Source of the DNA: Comamonadaceae bacterium
GTDB taxonomy: Bacteria > Pseudomonadota > Gammaproteobacteria > Burkholderiales > Burkholderiaceae_C
Reading direction: 5' to 3'
NCBI GenBank assembly: GCA_947458305.1
Contig: CANGZO010000164.1
Location: forward strand, 1 to 5,390
DNA: 5,390 nt
Shown: piece by piece, positions 1-5,390 of the stretch
How positions within the stretch are numbered: the first letter of the stretch is position 1
Layout: every line of letters starts with the position of its first letter
Position numbers and translations under genes: made by a program
The notes under the pieces: generated by a model
What the model was told of the DNA's origin: nothing
The model's database searches: none
Seen by the model: the letters and a program-made list of their open reading frames with translations, nothing else

Positions 1-345
1 AAGATCCAAGACGAGTCCATGCACTACGAGATGCTCAAGCACACCGGCGAGCTGCCCATCATCGGCGTCAACACCTTCCGCAACCCCAAGGGCGACGAAG
101 TGATGGAAACGCTGGAGTTGGCCCGCTCGACCGAGGAAGAAAAGCAGAGCCAGCTCAAGCGCCTGAACGACTTCCACGCCCTGCACGCCGCAGAATCACC
201 CGCCATGCTCAAACGCCTGCAACAAGCCGTGATCGACAACGGCAACGTGTTCGAAGTGCTGATGGACGCGGTACGGGTCTGCTCACTCGGCCAGATCACC
301 AACGCCTTGTTTGAGGTGGGTGGGCAGTACCGACGCAACATGTGA
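1..345 (+). CDS. icmF: Isobutyryl-CoA mutase, C-terminal fragment (probably fused IcmF)
   Basis: The gene enters from the left edge in frame 1 and ends at the TGA at 343-345, so only the last 114 residues are visible. Recognisable segments are LPIIGVNTFRNP, ELARSTEEEKQSQLKRL and the terminal MDAVRVCSLGQITNALFEVG, which are typical of the end of the acyl-CoA mutase TIM-barrel/linker part of IcmF. IcmF is an adenosylcobalamin enzyme of the cytoplasm that interconverts isobutyryl-CoA and n-butyryl-CoA and carries its own G-protein chaperone domain. In ordinary methylmalonyl-CoA mutase the B12-binding domain lies at the C-terminus. Here the protein stops without one, which fits IcmF (B12 domain at the N-terminus) or a stand-alone IcmA-type subunit. 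The fusion itself lies outside the window, so the choice of IcmF over IcmA is inferred from sequence resemblance. The next gene starts 16 bp downstream on the same strand. Confidence 0.88.
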   Translation, partial: KIQDESMHYEMLKHTGELPIIGVNTFRNPKGDEVMETLELARSTEEEKQSQLKRLNDFHALHAAESPAMLKRLQQAVIDNGNVFEVLMDAVRVCSLGQITNALFEVGGQYRRNM

Positions 346-361
346 CCCCGAGACGCTGCCC

Positions 362-1600
362 ATGATGAAACCTTATCAAACCCTGGCCCTCGCCCTGTTG
401 ATGTTTTCGTGCTGGGCACAGGCCGACACAGCTGCCTTTCTGAAAGAGCGCGAGCAAAAATACAAGTTGCCCGCTGCAGCCAAGGACTTCCACACTTTTG
501 CGCCAGTCAGGGTGGCCACGTTTTCCAACTGGGCCAAATACTTCAACTCTTGCACCATCGAGCCGGGGACACAAAGTCGAAGCTTGGGACAAGGACAGTT
601 ACCTCGCCCGCTGAGTTATGCACGCTTCCCTATTGGCGGGACCCGAACCCTGGATGACTTTATAGAAACCTTCCAAGTCACGTCCTTGATCGCAGCGCAA
701 GCTGACAAAATTCTGGAAGAGCGCTACCCGCGCATGCGCTTAGCTTCCGACAAGTTCGCGTCATTTTCAATGGCTAAGTCCATCACCAGCCTGTTGGTGG
801 GCATTGCGCTAGACGAAGGCAAGATCGCCTCACTGGATGACCCCGCCAGCAAGTATGTCCCCGCCATTGCGGATTCGGCATATGGGGCCATCAGCTTGCG
901 ACATCTGCTGCGCATGAGCTCAGGCAGGATCTACAGCGAAAACTACTCTGGAACGGATGACAATTCCCGCGCCGTATCCCACCTGGAGTCACAAGGCGCA
1001 ATCACGGCCATCAATTTATTCAAAGGCAATCCCTTTCACACGCCCGGCACCAAATTCAACTATGCAGGCATTGAATCCATCGTACTCAATCAGGTTGTCT
1101 CTCACGCCACAGGACAATCCATCTGTCAGTACATGCAGGAAAAAATTTGGGGCCCCATTGGTGCTCAAGACAGCGGAACATGGCAACTGGACGGCGCTGG
1201 TCACGCCATGGGCCTGATGGGGTTTGCTGCCACCGCAAGAGACTGGGTAAGGCTGGGACTGATGATCGTCAACGACGGCAAGGTCGGTGACCGACAGGTC
1301 ATCTCAAAATCTTACTTGGATGAAGCCACGCGCATGAGTGCTCAGCCCGAACACTTTCATAAAGGCAAGGGGGTCAATCGTATTTATGGCTATGGATACC
1401 ATTTTTGGCTGCATGGCGAAAACCAGCCAGTCATGTTGGGGATTTTTGGTCAACACTTGTTCTTGGATCGCAGCCGCAAAGCCGTTTTGCTGATCACCAG
1501 CGCCTGGCCCAGCACGGTCATGCCTATGTACTCCATGAATTACAGCCGCTTGTTTGAAGCTTTCACCGAAAGTCTGGATACAACGTCCATCAAGCCCTGA
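362..1600 (+). CDS. Secreted serine hydrolase, beta-lactamase class C / NylB-like family
   Basis: The product has 412 residues from the ATG at 362; an ATG at 365 is equally possible. A TTG at 311 also opens the frame but would overlap icmF and bury the signal peptide. The N-terminus has a short basic start, a hydrophobic stretch LALALLMFSCW and AQA-D, a good signal peptidase I site after about residue 21, so export to the periplasm is expected. The catalytic SxxK motif is S136-M-A-K139 inside FSMAKSITSLLVGIALDEG. The second-motif tyrosine is probably Y234 in FNYAGIESIVL, and the segment GIFGQHLFLD (about 361-370) stands where this subfamily has its third active-site strand. The sequence SMAKS, the ARDWVRLG segment and GQ-LFLD resemble 6-aminohexanoate-dimer hydrolase (NylB) and EstB-type esterases more than true beta-lactamases. 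The substrate cannot be read from sequence; an ester or amide hydrolase is the safe call. The gene follows icmF by 16 bp with only a weak GAGA as ribosome site. Its GC content is clearly below that of its neighbours. Confidence 0.88.
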   Translation: MMKPYQTLALALLMFSCWAQADTAAFLKEREQKYKLPAAAKDFHTFAPVRVATFSNWAKYFNSCTIEPGTQSRSLGQGQLPRPLSYARFPIGGTRTLDDFIETFQVTSLIAAQADKILEERYPRMRLASDKFASFSMAKSITSLLVGIALDEGKIASLDDPASKYVPAIADSAYGAISLRHLLRMSSGRIYSENYSGTDDNSRAVSHLESQGAITAINLFKGNPFHTPGTKFNYAGIESIVLNQVVSHATGQSICQYMQEKIWGPIGAQDSGTWQLDGAGHAMGLMGFAATARDWVRLGLMIVNDGKVGDRQVISKSYLDEATRMSAQPEHFHKGKGVNRIYGYGYHFWLHGENQPVMLGIFGQHLFLDRSRKAVLLITSAWPSTVMPMYSMNYSRLFEAFTESLDTTSIKP

Positions 1601-1645
1601 TCCGAACAGAGCCACCTGCCCGATATTGGATAACGACGGTTCACT

Positions 1646-1665
1646 AGCGATGGATGAACATCGCT
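1646..1665. terminator. Hairpin between convergent genes, possible weak bidirectional terminator
   Basis: AGCGATG and CATCGCT form a perfect 7-bp inverted repeat around the 6-nt loop GATGAA. It lies 45 nt after the serine hydrolase stop and 52 nt beyond the BKACE stop, almost midway between two convergent genes. There is no T-run on either side, so an intrinsic terminator is only a suggestion from position. The rest of the 117-bp gap shows nothing else I can support. Confidence 0.25.
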
Positions 1666-1717
1666 GACTGAGCTGCTTGGTCTGCGACTTGAGCCATGAT
1701 CCAAAGCCCTCTGAACC

Positions 1718-2650
1718 TCAGAAGTTCACCCGATCCCCGCCCTTGAGCGCCAGCATACTGCGGGCCTCATCGGGTGTGGCAATCTCCAGGTTCAGGGCTT
1801 CGAGCACGGTGCGGATGCGCTGGACTTGTTGTGCGCTGGACTCGGCCAATTTTCCAGGGCCAATCCACAGCGAGTCTTCCAGGCCCACGCGCACATTCGA
1901 GCCCATGGCCGCGCCAATGCTGGCCAGTGCAATCTGGCCTTTGCCGGCGCCCAGAATCGACCACTGGTAATCGTTGCCAAACAGGCGATCGGCCGTGCGG
2001 CGCATGTGCATCAGATCTTCGGGGTGCGGGCCGATGCCACCCAAAATGCCGAACACCGACTGCACAAACAAAGGCCCGGTGACCAGCCCCCGATCCCTGA
2101 AGTGCGCCAGGTTGTACAGGTGGCTGATGTCGTAGCACTCAAACTCAAAACGGGTGCCGTTTTCGGTGCCCAGGCGCAAAATGGTTTCGATGTCTTGGTA
2201 GGTGTTCTTGAACACCAGGTCGCGACTCTTTTCCAGGTGCGCCCGCTCCCACTCGTGCTCAAAATTCTTGAAGCGGTCCAGCATCGGGAACAAGCCAAAG
2301 TTCATCGACCCCATATTGAGCGAAGCCACCTCGGGCTTGAAAGTCAGCGCCGGTTGCATGCGCTCGTGCACCGTCATGTGTGGGCTGCCGCCCGTGGTCA
2401 GGTTGATCACGGCATTGGTGCTGGCCTTGATCTTTTGCAAAAACGGCACAAAAAACGCCGGGTCTTGCGAAGGGCGACCGTCTGCCGGGTCACGCGCGTG
2501 CAGATGCAAGATGGCGGCGCCCGCCTCGGCGGCGGCAATCGCGGCGTCGGCTATCTCGTCGGCCGTCACCGGCAAATGCGGCGACATGCTGGGCGTGTGA
2601 ATGGCCCCAGTGGGGGCGCAAGTGATGATGACTTTGCGGGCTGTGCTCAT
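1718..2650 (-). CDS. Beta-keto acid cleavage enzyme (BKACE, DUF849 family)
   Basis: The product has 310 residues from the ATG at 2650, which has a GGAG seven bases upstream. The frame stays open 30 codons further to 2740, but that part reads as non-coding and would bypass the ribosome site. BKACE enzymes are zinc-dependent TIM barrels that condense a beta-keto acid with acetyl-CoA to give acetoacetate and a new CoA ester; the family founder, Kce, acts on 3-keto-5-aminohexanoate in lysine fermentation. Visible family features are the start VIITCAPTGA, the metal-binding HLHARDP (H49 and H51), NLTTGG near residue 87 and the C-terminal NVRVGLEDS, with R254, E258 and D259 spaced as the Arg, Glu (zinc ligand) and Asp of Kce. 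The position matching the Kce glutamate that recognises the substrate amino group seems to be isoleucine 17, so the true substrate is probably not 3-keto-5-aminohexanoate. It is transcribed divergently from amn. Confidence 0.92.
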   Translation of the reverse strand: MSTARKVIITCAPTGAIHTPSMSPHLPVTADEIADAAIAAAEAGAAILHLHARDPADGRPSQDPAFFVPFLQKIKASTNAVINLTTGGSPHMTVHERMQPALTFKPEVASLNMGSMNFGLFPMLDRFKNFEHEWERAHLEKSRDLVFKNTYQDIETILRLGTENGTRFEFECYDISHLYNLAHFRDRGLVTGPLFVQSVFGILGGIGPHPEDLMHMRRTADRLFGNDYQWSILGAGKGQIALASIGAAMGSNVRVGLEDSLWIGPGKLAESSAQQVQRIRTVLEALNLEIATPDEARSMLALKGGDRVNF

Positions 2651-2657
2651 GAACCGT

Positions 2658-2661
2658 CTCC
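2658..2661 (-). promoter_or_regulatory. Ribosome binding site of the BKACE gene
   Basis: The minus strand reads GGAG, then 7 bases, then ATG at 2650. It is the clearest Shine-Dalgarno match near this gene and decides the start against an open 30-codon upstream extension. Confidence 0.7.
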
Positions 2662-2668
2662 AGAAAAA

Positions 2669-2739
2669 TGGTGACCCCGCCGATACGGGATTGGCGTGCG
2701 CCACAGCATGCCCGACCCGCAAGTCAAGCGAGGTCACCA
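2669..2739. repeat. 8-bp inverted repeat, possible operator pair
   Basis: TGGTGACC at 2669-2676 and its exact reverse complement GGTCACCA at 2732-2739 are centred 63 bp apart, about six helical turns. Each half is itself nearly palindromic (GGTNACC), so each could be a separate protein-binding site on one face of the DNA. The first copy lies 19 bases upstream of the BKACE start. No regulator gene is present in the window to match it, and GGTNACC also occurs inside nearby coding DNA (for example at about 1286, 2078 and 3037), so chance is a real possibility. Confidence 0.3.
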
Positions 2740-2843
2740 AGGCAACAAGTGCGCAGCCCTGTCACACACGGGCCACGCGATTGCAGCAAAATGGCCAAGA
2801 CGTGCCCTGCATGGGGTGCGCAACATCGCCCGACACACCGTTC

Positions 2844-2848
2844 AGGAA
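2844..2848 (+). promoter_or_regulatory. Ribosome binding site of amn
   Basis: AGGAA stands four bases before the ATG at 2853. It supports this start over the in-frame ATGs further upstream (such as 2811 and 2601), which would extend the protein into the divergent promoter region and over the BKACE start. Confidence 0.6.
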
Positions 2849-2852
2849 TCCT

Positions 2853-4361
2853 ATGCAGCACCTGCCGCCGTTCATCGCCCCATCTGAACACCACGATGCC
2901 GACAGTGCTTTGGCACAAATCCAGCACATCTACCAGCACAGCGTGAACCATCTGCGCCAGGCCATGCGCGACTTTGTGGCGGGCGCTGACATGGCAGGCA
3001 CGCGGGCTCGGGCGTTCTACCCCTTTGTGCGGGTGCAGGTCACCAGCGCCAGCCGCAAAAGCGCGGGCCTGGACAGCCGCCTGAGCTACGGTTTTGTGGC
3101 CGAGCCTGGCCGCTTTGAAACCACCCTCACCCGGCCCGACCTGTTCGCTTTTTACATCCGCCAGCAATTGGTGCTGCTGCTCAAAAACCACGGTGTGAGC
3201 CTGCAGGTGGGCACCAGCAACCAACCCATTCCCATCCACTTTTCATTTGCCGACGACGAGCACATGGAAGGCAGCCTGAGCCCTGAGCGCCAGGCCCTGA
3301 TGCGCGAGGTGTTTGACCTGCCGGACCTGGCCGCCATGGACGACGGTATCGCCAACGGCACGCACGAGCCCGCAGCCTCCGAGGCGCGGCCGCTGTCGCT
3401 GTTCACCGCACCGCGCATCGACTATTCGCTGCAGCGCCTGCGCCACTACACCGGCACCTCGCCGCGCTGGTTTCAAAACTATGTGCTGTTTACCAATTAC
3501 CAGTTCTACATCGACGAATTCATCGCCCTGGGCCGCACCGAAATGCAAAATCCGAGCAGCGAATACATCGCCTTTGTCGAGCCCGGCAACCTGGTCACGC
3601 GCCGGGTGGGTTTAGCCGCTGAAGAGGTGGACGCCCTGGGTCAAACACCCCCGCGCCAGCCACAAATGCCGGGCTACCACCTGGTGCGCAAGGGGCACAG
3701 CGGCATCACCATGGTCAACATCGGCGTGGGCCCGGCCAATGCCAAAACCATCACCGACCACATCGCCGTGCTGCGCCCGCACGCCTGGCTGATGCTGGGC
3801 CACTGCGCGGGCCTGCGCACCACACAACAGTTGGGCGACTATGTGCTGGCCCATGCCTATGTGCGCGAAGACCATGTGCTGGACGAAGAGCTGCCGCTGT
3901 GGGTGCCGATCCCAGCACTGGCCGAGATTCAGGTGGCACTGGAAAAAGCCGTGGCCCAAGTGACCGGCTGCGAAGGCCCCGAGCTCAAACGCTTCATGCG
4001 CACCGGCACTGTGGCCAGCACCGACAACCGCAACTGGGAACTGCTGCCCACGAGCAACGTGGCCAGCACGCCGCAGCGGCGCTTCAGCCAAAGCCGCGCC
4101 GTGGCACTCGACATGGAAAGCGCCACCATTGCCGCCAACGGTTTTCGCTTTCGGGTGCCGTACGGCACGCTGCTGTGCGTGAGCGACAAACCGCTGCACG
4201 GCGAGATCAAGCTGCCCGGCATGGCCAACCACTTTTACCGTGAACGCGTCAACCAGCACCTGCAAATTGGTATCCGCGCCGTGACCTTGCTGCGCGACGC
4301 AGGCCCCGAACAACTGCACAGCCGCAAGCTGCGCAGCTTTGCCGAGGTGGCGTTTCAATAA
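2853..4361 (+). CDS. amn: AMP nucleosidase
   Basis: The product has 502 residues, close to the 484 of E. coli Amn, which it resembles along its whole length. The enzyme hydrolyses AMP to adenine and ribose 5-phosphate in the cytoplasm, helping to control adenylate levels. The N-terminal Amn-specific domain covers roughly residues 20-170, with TTLTRPDLFAFYIRQQL and NQPIPIHFSF. After RLRHYTGTSPRWFQNYVLFTNY comes the nucleoside phosphorylase-like catalytic domain (about 285-490), with VNIGVGPANAKTITDHIAVL starting at V288, the GHCAGLR segment around H317, and ALDMESATIAANGFRFRVPY, where M421 and E422 should contact ribose. D445 in VSDKPLHGEIKLPG matches the proposed catalytic aspartate of E. coli Amn. 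The C-terminus LHSRKLRSF is also conserved. The ATG at 2853 was chosen for its AGGAA site and for matching the E. coli N-terminal length. It is divergent from the BKACE gene and is followed on the same strand by gshB after a 121-bp gap. Confidence 0.97.
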   Translation: MQHLPPFIAPSEHHDADSALAQIQHIYQHSVNHLRQAMRDFVAGADMAGTRARAFYPFVRVQVTSASRKSAGLDSRLSYGFVAEPGRFETTLTRPDLFAFYIRQQLVLLLKNHGVSLQVGTSNQPIPIHFSFADDEHMEGSLSPERQALMREVFDLPDLAAMDDGIANGTHEPAASEARPLSLFTAPRIDYSLQRLRHYTGTSPRWFQNYVLFTNYQFYIDEFIALGRTEMQNPSSEYIAFVEPGNLVTRRVGLAAEEVDALGQTPPRQPQMPGYHLVRKGHSGITMVNIGVGPANAKTITDHIAVLRPHAWLMLGHCAGLRTTQQLGDYVLAHAYVREDHVLDEELPLWVPIPALAEIQVALEKAVAQVTGCEGPELKRFMRTGTVASTDNRNWELLPTSNVASTPQRRFSQSRAVALDMESATIAANGFRFRVPYGTLLCVSDKPLHGEIKLPGMANHFYRERVNQHLQIGIRAVTLLRDAGPEQLHSRKLRSFAEVAFQ

Positions 4362-4377
4362 ACAATCCTTGAAGCCC

Positions 4378-4402
4378 GTAGGTCGGCAACCTCAGCCCCG
4401 AC
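4378..4402 (+). repeat. REP-like unit, left arm
   Basis: This 25-nt unit begins with GTAG and contains an imperfect hairpin in which GTCGG (4381-4385) pairs with CCGAC (4398-4402). A GTAG-type tetranucleotide at the foot of a short stem-loop is the known hallmark of bacterial REP elements. It matches the reverse complement of the right arm at 19 of 25 positions. Confidence 0.65.
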
Positions 4403-4447
4403 AAGAGGCTTGGCTCATCCTGCACCGCGGTTCGCCATAACCCCCAC

Positions 4448-4472
4448 GTCGGGGCTAAAGCCACCAACCTAC
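4448..4472 (-). repeat. REP-like unit, right arm
   Basis: Read on the minus strand the unit begins GTAGGTTGG and ends AGCCCCGAC. It folds as GTTGG with CCGAC (one G-U pair), a single bulged T, then GGC with GCC around a TTTA loop. It ends 10 bases before the chosen gshB start. Confidence 0.65.
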
Positions 4473-4482
4473 AATGAAGTCC

Positions 4483-5390
4483 ATGCACATTCTTTTCATT
4501 GCCGACCCCCTCGAGTCCTTCAAGATACACAAGGACACCACGTTTTCGATGATGCGCGAAGCACAAAAGCGAGGCCACCAGGTCGTGGCCTGCCAGATGA
4601 CCGATGTGCGCTGGCAGCAAGGCGAAGCGGTCTCGGCCCAAGTGCGCGACATCACACTCACCGGCCAGCCAGATGTCTGGTTCAGCCAGACCGCTACGCG
4701 CCGCGCCAACCTGAACGACTTTGGCGCGGTCATCATGCGCACCGACCCGCCGTTTGACAGCGAATACTTTTACGCCACCCACCTGCTGAGCCAAGCCGAG
4801 CGCGAAGGCGCCAAGGTCTTCAACAGCCCGGCCGCCCTGCGCAACCACCCCGAAAAACTCGCGATTCTGGAGTTTCCGCAGTTCATCGCGCCGACCTTGG
4901 TCACGCGCAGCGAGGCCGACATCCGCGCCTTCCATGCCCAGCACGGCACCATCATCTTGAAGCCCCTGGACGGCATGGGCGGCACGGGCATCTTCAAGGT
5001 GGGCGCCGATGGCCTGAATTTGGGCGTGATCATCGAAACCCTCAACCGGGGTGGCGCGCAAACCGTGATGGTGCAAAAGTTTTTGCCGGGCATTGCGCAA
5101 GGCGACAAGCGCGTGCTCTTGATCGGCGGCAAGCCCGTGCCCTTTTGCCTGGCCCGCATCCCGCAAGGCGGCGAGGTGCGCGGCAACCTGGCCGCAGGCG
5201 GCAAGGGCGTGGCGCAACCGATTTCGGCGCGTGACCGCGAAATTGCCGAAACACTGGGCCCGATCCTCTTCGCACGCGGCCTGATGCTGGTGGGCCTGGA
5301 CATCATTGGCGAGAGCCTGACCGAGATCAACGTGACCAGCCCGACTTGCTTTCAGGAAATCACCGACCAGATGGGCTGCGACGTGGCGGC
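4483..5390 (+). CDS. gshB: Glutathione synthetase, 3' end beyond the window
   Basis: This cytoplasmic ATP-grasp ligase joins gamma-glutamylcysteine and glycine to give glutathione, the second step of that pathway. The 302 residues visible match E. coli GshB (316 aa) throughout, and about 14 residues are missing at the right edge. Seen in order are the N-terminal HILFIADPLESFKIHKDTTF, VIMRTDPPFDSEYFYATHLL, the ATP-binding ILKPLDGMGGTGIF with K160 and the glycine-rich loop 164-169, ARIPQGGEVRGNLAAGG around R225, and GLDIIGESLTEINVTSPT, whose D273, E281 and N283 match the magnesium ligands of the E. coli enzyme in both spacing and number. That agreement favours the ATG at 4483; an in-frame ATG at 4474 would add three residues (MKS). 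Neither start has a clear Shine-Dalgarno sequence, because the REP-like right arm ends at 4472. It may share a transcript with amn. Confidence 0.96.
   Translation, partial: MHILFIADPLESFKIHKDTTFSMMREAQKRGHQVVACQMTDVRWQQGEAVSAQVRDITLTGQPDVWFSQTATRRANLNDFGAVIMRTDPPFDSEYFYATHLLSQAEREGAKVFNSPAALRNHPEKLAILEFPQFIAPTLVTRSEADIRAFHAQHGTIILKPLDGMGGTGIFKVGADGLNLGVIIETLNRGGAQTVMVQKFLPGIAQGDKRVLLIGGKPVPFCLARIPQGGEVRGNLAAGGKGVAQPISARDREIAETLGPILFARGLMLVGLDIIGESLTEINVTSPTCFQEITDQMGCDVA

Larger units (their letters stand above)
2651..2852. promoter_or_regulatory. Divergent intergenic region between the BKACE gene and amn
   Basis: This 202-bp stretch must hold promoters for both genes if each is transcribed on its own. 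For the minus strand a TTGACT (+ coordinates 2722-2727) makes a reasonable -35 box, but the hexamer 16 bases on, TGTGGC, is a poor -10. For amn I see no credible box pair. An 8-bp inverted repeat lies inside and is listed separately. The function of the region is inferred from gene orientation, and the exact promoters are not resolved. Confidence 0.4.
4378..4472. repeat. Inverted pair of REP-like units (REPIN/BIME-like element)
   Basis: Two 25-nt arms in opposite orientation enclose a 45-nt loop, with GTAG at the left outer end and CTAC at the right. The inner nine bases, AGCCCCGAC and GTCGGGGCT, are perfectly complementary, as are the outer six, GTAGGT and ACCTAC. Such 95-bp pairs are known as REPINs or BIMEs and are thought to be moved by RAYT-type transposases encoded elsewhere; no such gene lies here. 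The element begins 16 bp after the amn stop and ends just before gshB, so it could weaken readthrough or stabilise the amn 3' end. The loop holds the 8-bp palindrome ACCGCGGT at 4424-4431. Membership of a genome-wide family is inferred and cannot be shown from one copy. Confidence 0.65.

Noticed and set aside
311..361. TTG start at 311 for the serine hydrolase
   Set aside because: It would overlap icmF by 35 bases and place an unlikely 17-residue leader before a clean signal peptide.
1826..2674. 282-codon plus-strand open frame opposite the BKACE gene
   Set aside because: It is the complement of a clear BKACE coding sequence with conserved active-site residues on the minus strand.
2651..2740. 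30-codon N-terminal extension of the BKACE protein
   Set aside because: The family normally starts a few residues before the VIITCAPTGA-type strand, and GGAG is well placed for the ATG at 2650.
2781..2789. Short palindrome TTGCAGCAA upstream of amn
   Set aside because: A 4-bp half-site with one central base is too short to call an operator without conservation data.
2601..2852. Open in-frame extension of amn upstream to 2601
   Set aside because: It overlaps the BKACE start and the divergent promoter region, has no resemblance to Amn N-termini, and the AGGAA before 2853 gives a protein of the expected length.
4410..4441. Possible gshB promoter inside the REP loop (TTGGCT and CATAAC)
   Set aside because: The spacer is 20 bases, too long for a usual sigma-70 promoter, and the -35 match is poor.
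4249..5217. Long minus-strand open frame opposite gshB (and a similar one at 3612-4358 opposite amn)
   Set aside because: These are antisense shadows of strongly conserved GC-rich genes; their translations are low-complexity and match no family I recognise.

Overview
The window looks like chromosomal DNA of a betaproteobacterium, most likely Burkholderiales and probably Comamonadaceae-like. This rests on protein character: a fused isobutyryl-CoA mutase tail, a DUF849/BKACE enzyme, and Amn and GshB proteins of proteobacterial type. Most of the DNA is moderately GC-rich. The genus cannot be fixed from the sequence alone.

Layout. (1) Bases 1-345, + strand: the C-terminal end of an isobutyryl-CoA mutase, probably the fused form IcmF. 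(2) 362-1600, +: a secreted serine hydrolase of the class C beta-lactamase / NylB-like fold, 16 bp downstream and possibly co-transcribed. It is visibly more AT-rich than its neighbours. (3) 1718-2650, -: a beta-keto acid cleavage enzyme (BKACE, DUF849), convergent with the hydrolase. A short hairpin lies midway in the 117 bp gap. (4) 2651-2852: a 202 bp divergent intergenic region with an 8-bp inverted repeat. (5) 2853-4361, +: AMP nucleosidase (amn), complete. (6) 4362-4482: an intergenic region holding an inverted pair of REP-like units with outward GTAG ends (a REPIN/BIME-like element). (7) 4483-5390, +: glutathione synthetase (gshB), running off the window about 14 residues before its expected end.

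How the genes relate. There is no single pathway. IcmF and BKACE both belong to acyl-CoA or keto-acid metabolism, Amn to adenylate breakdown and GshB to glutathione synthesis. Amn and gshB face the same way and could share a transcript, with the REP pair between them. No gene-free stretch exceeds about 200 bases, and I saw no tRNA, rRNA, CRISPR array or transposase.

The least ordinary signal is the REP pair at 4378-4472. Its two 25-nt arms differ at six positions, all transitions and all in the same direction, so RNA of the minus strand could fold as an unbroken 25-bp stem (19 Watson-Crick and 6 G-U pairs), while plus-strand RNA would carry six A-C mismatches. The right arm ends just before the gshB start, where no clear Shine-Dalgarno sequence is visible. 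I found no convincing new multi-gene system.
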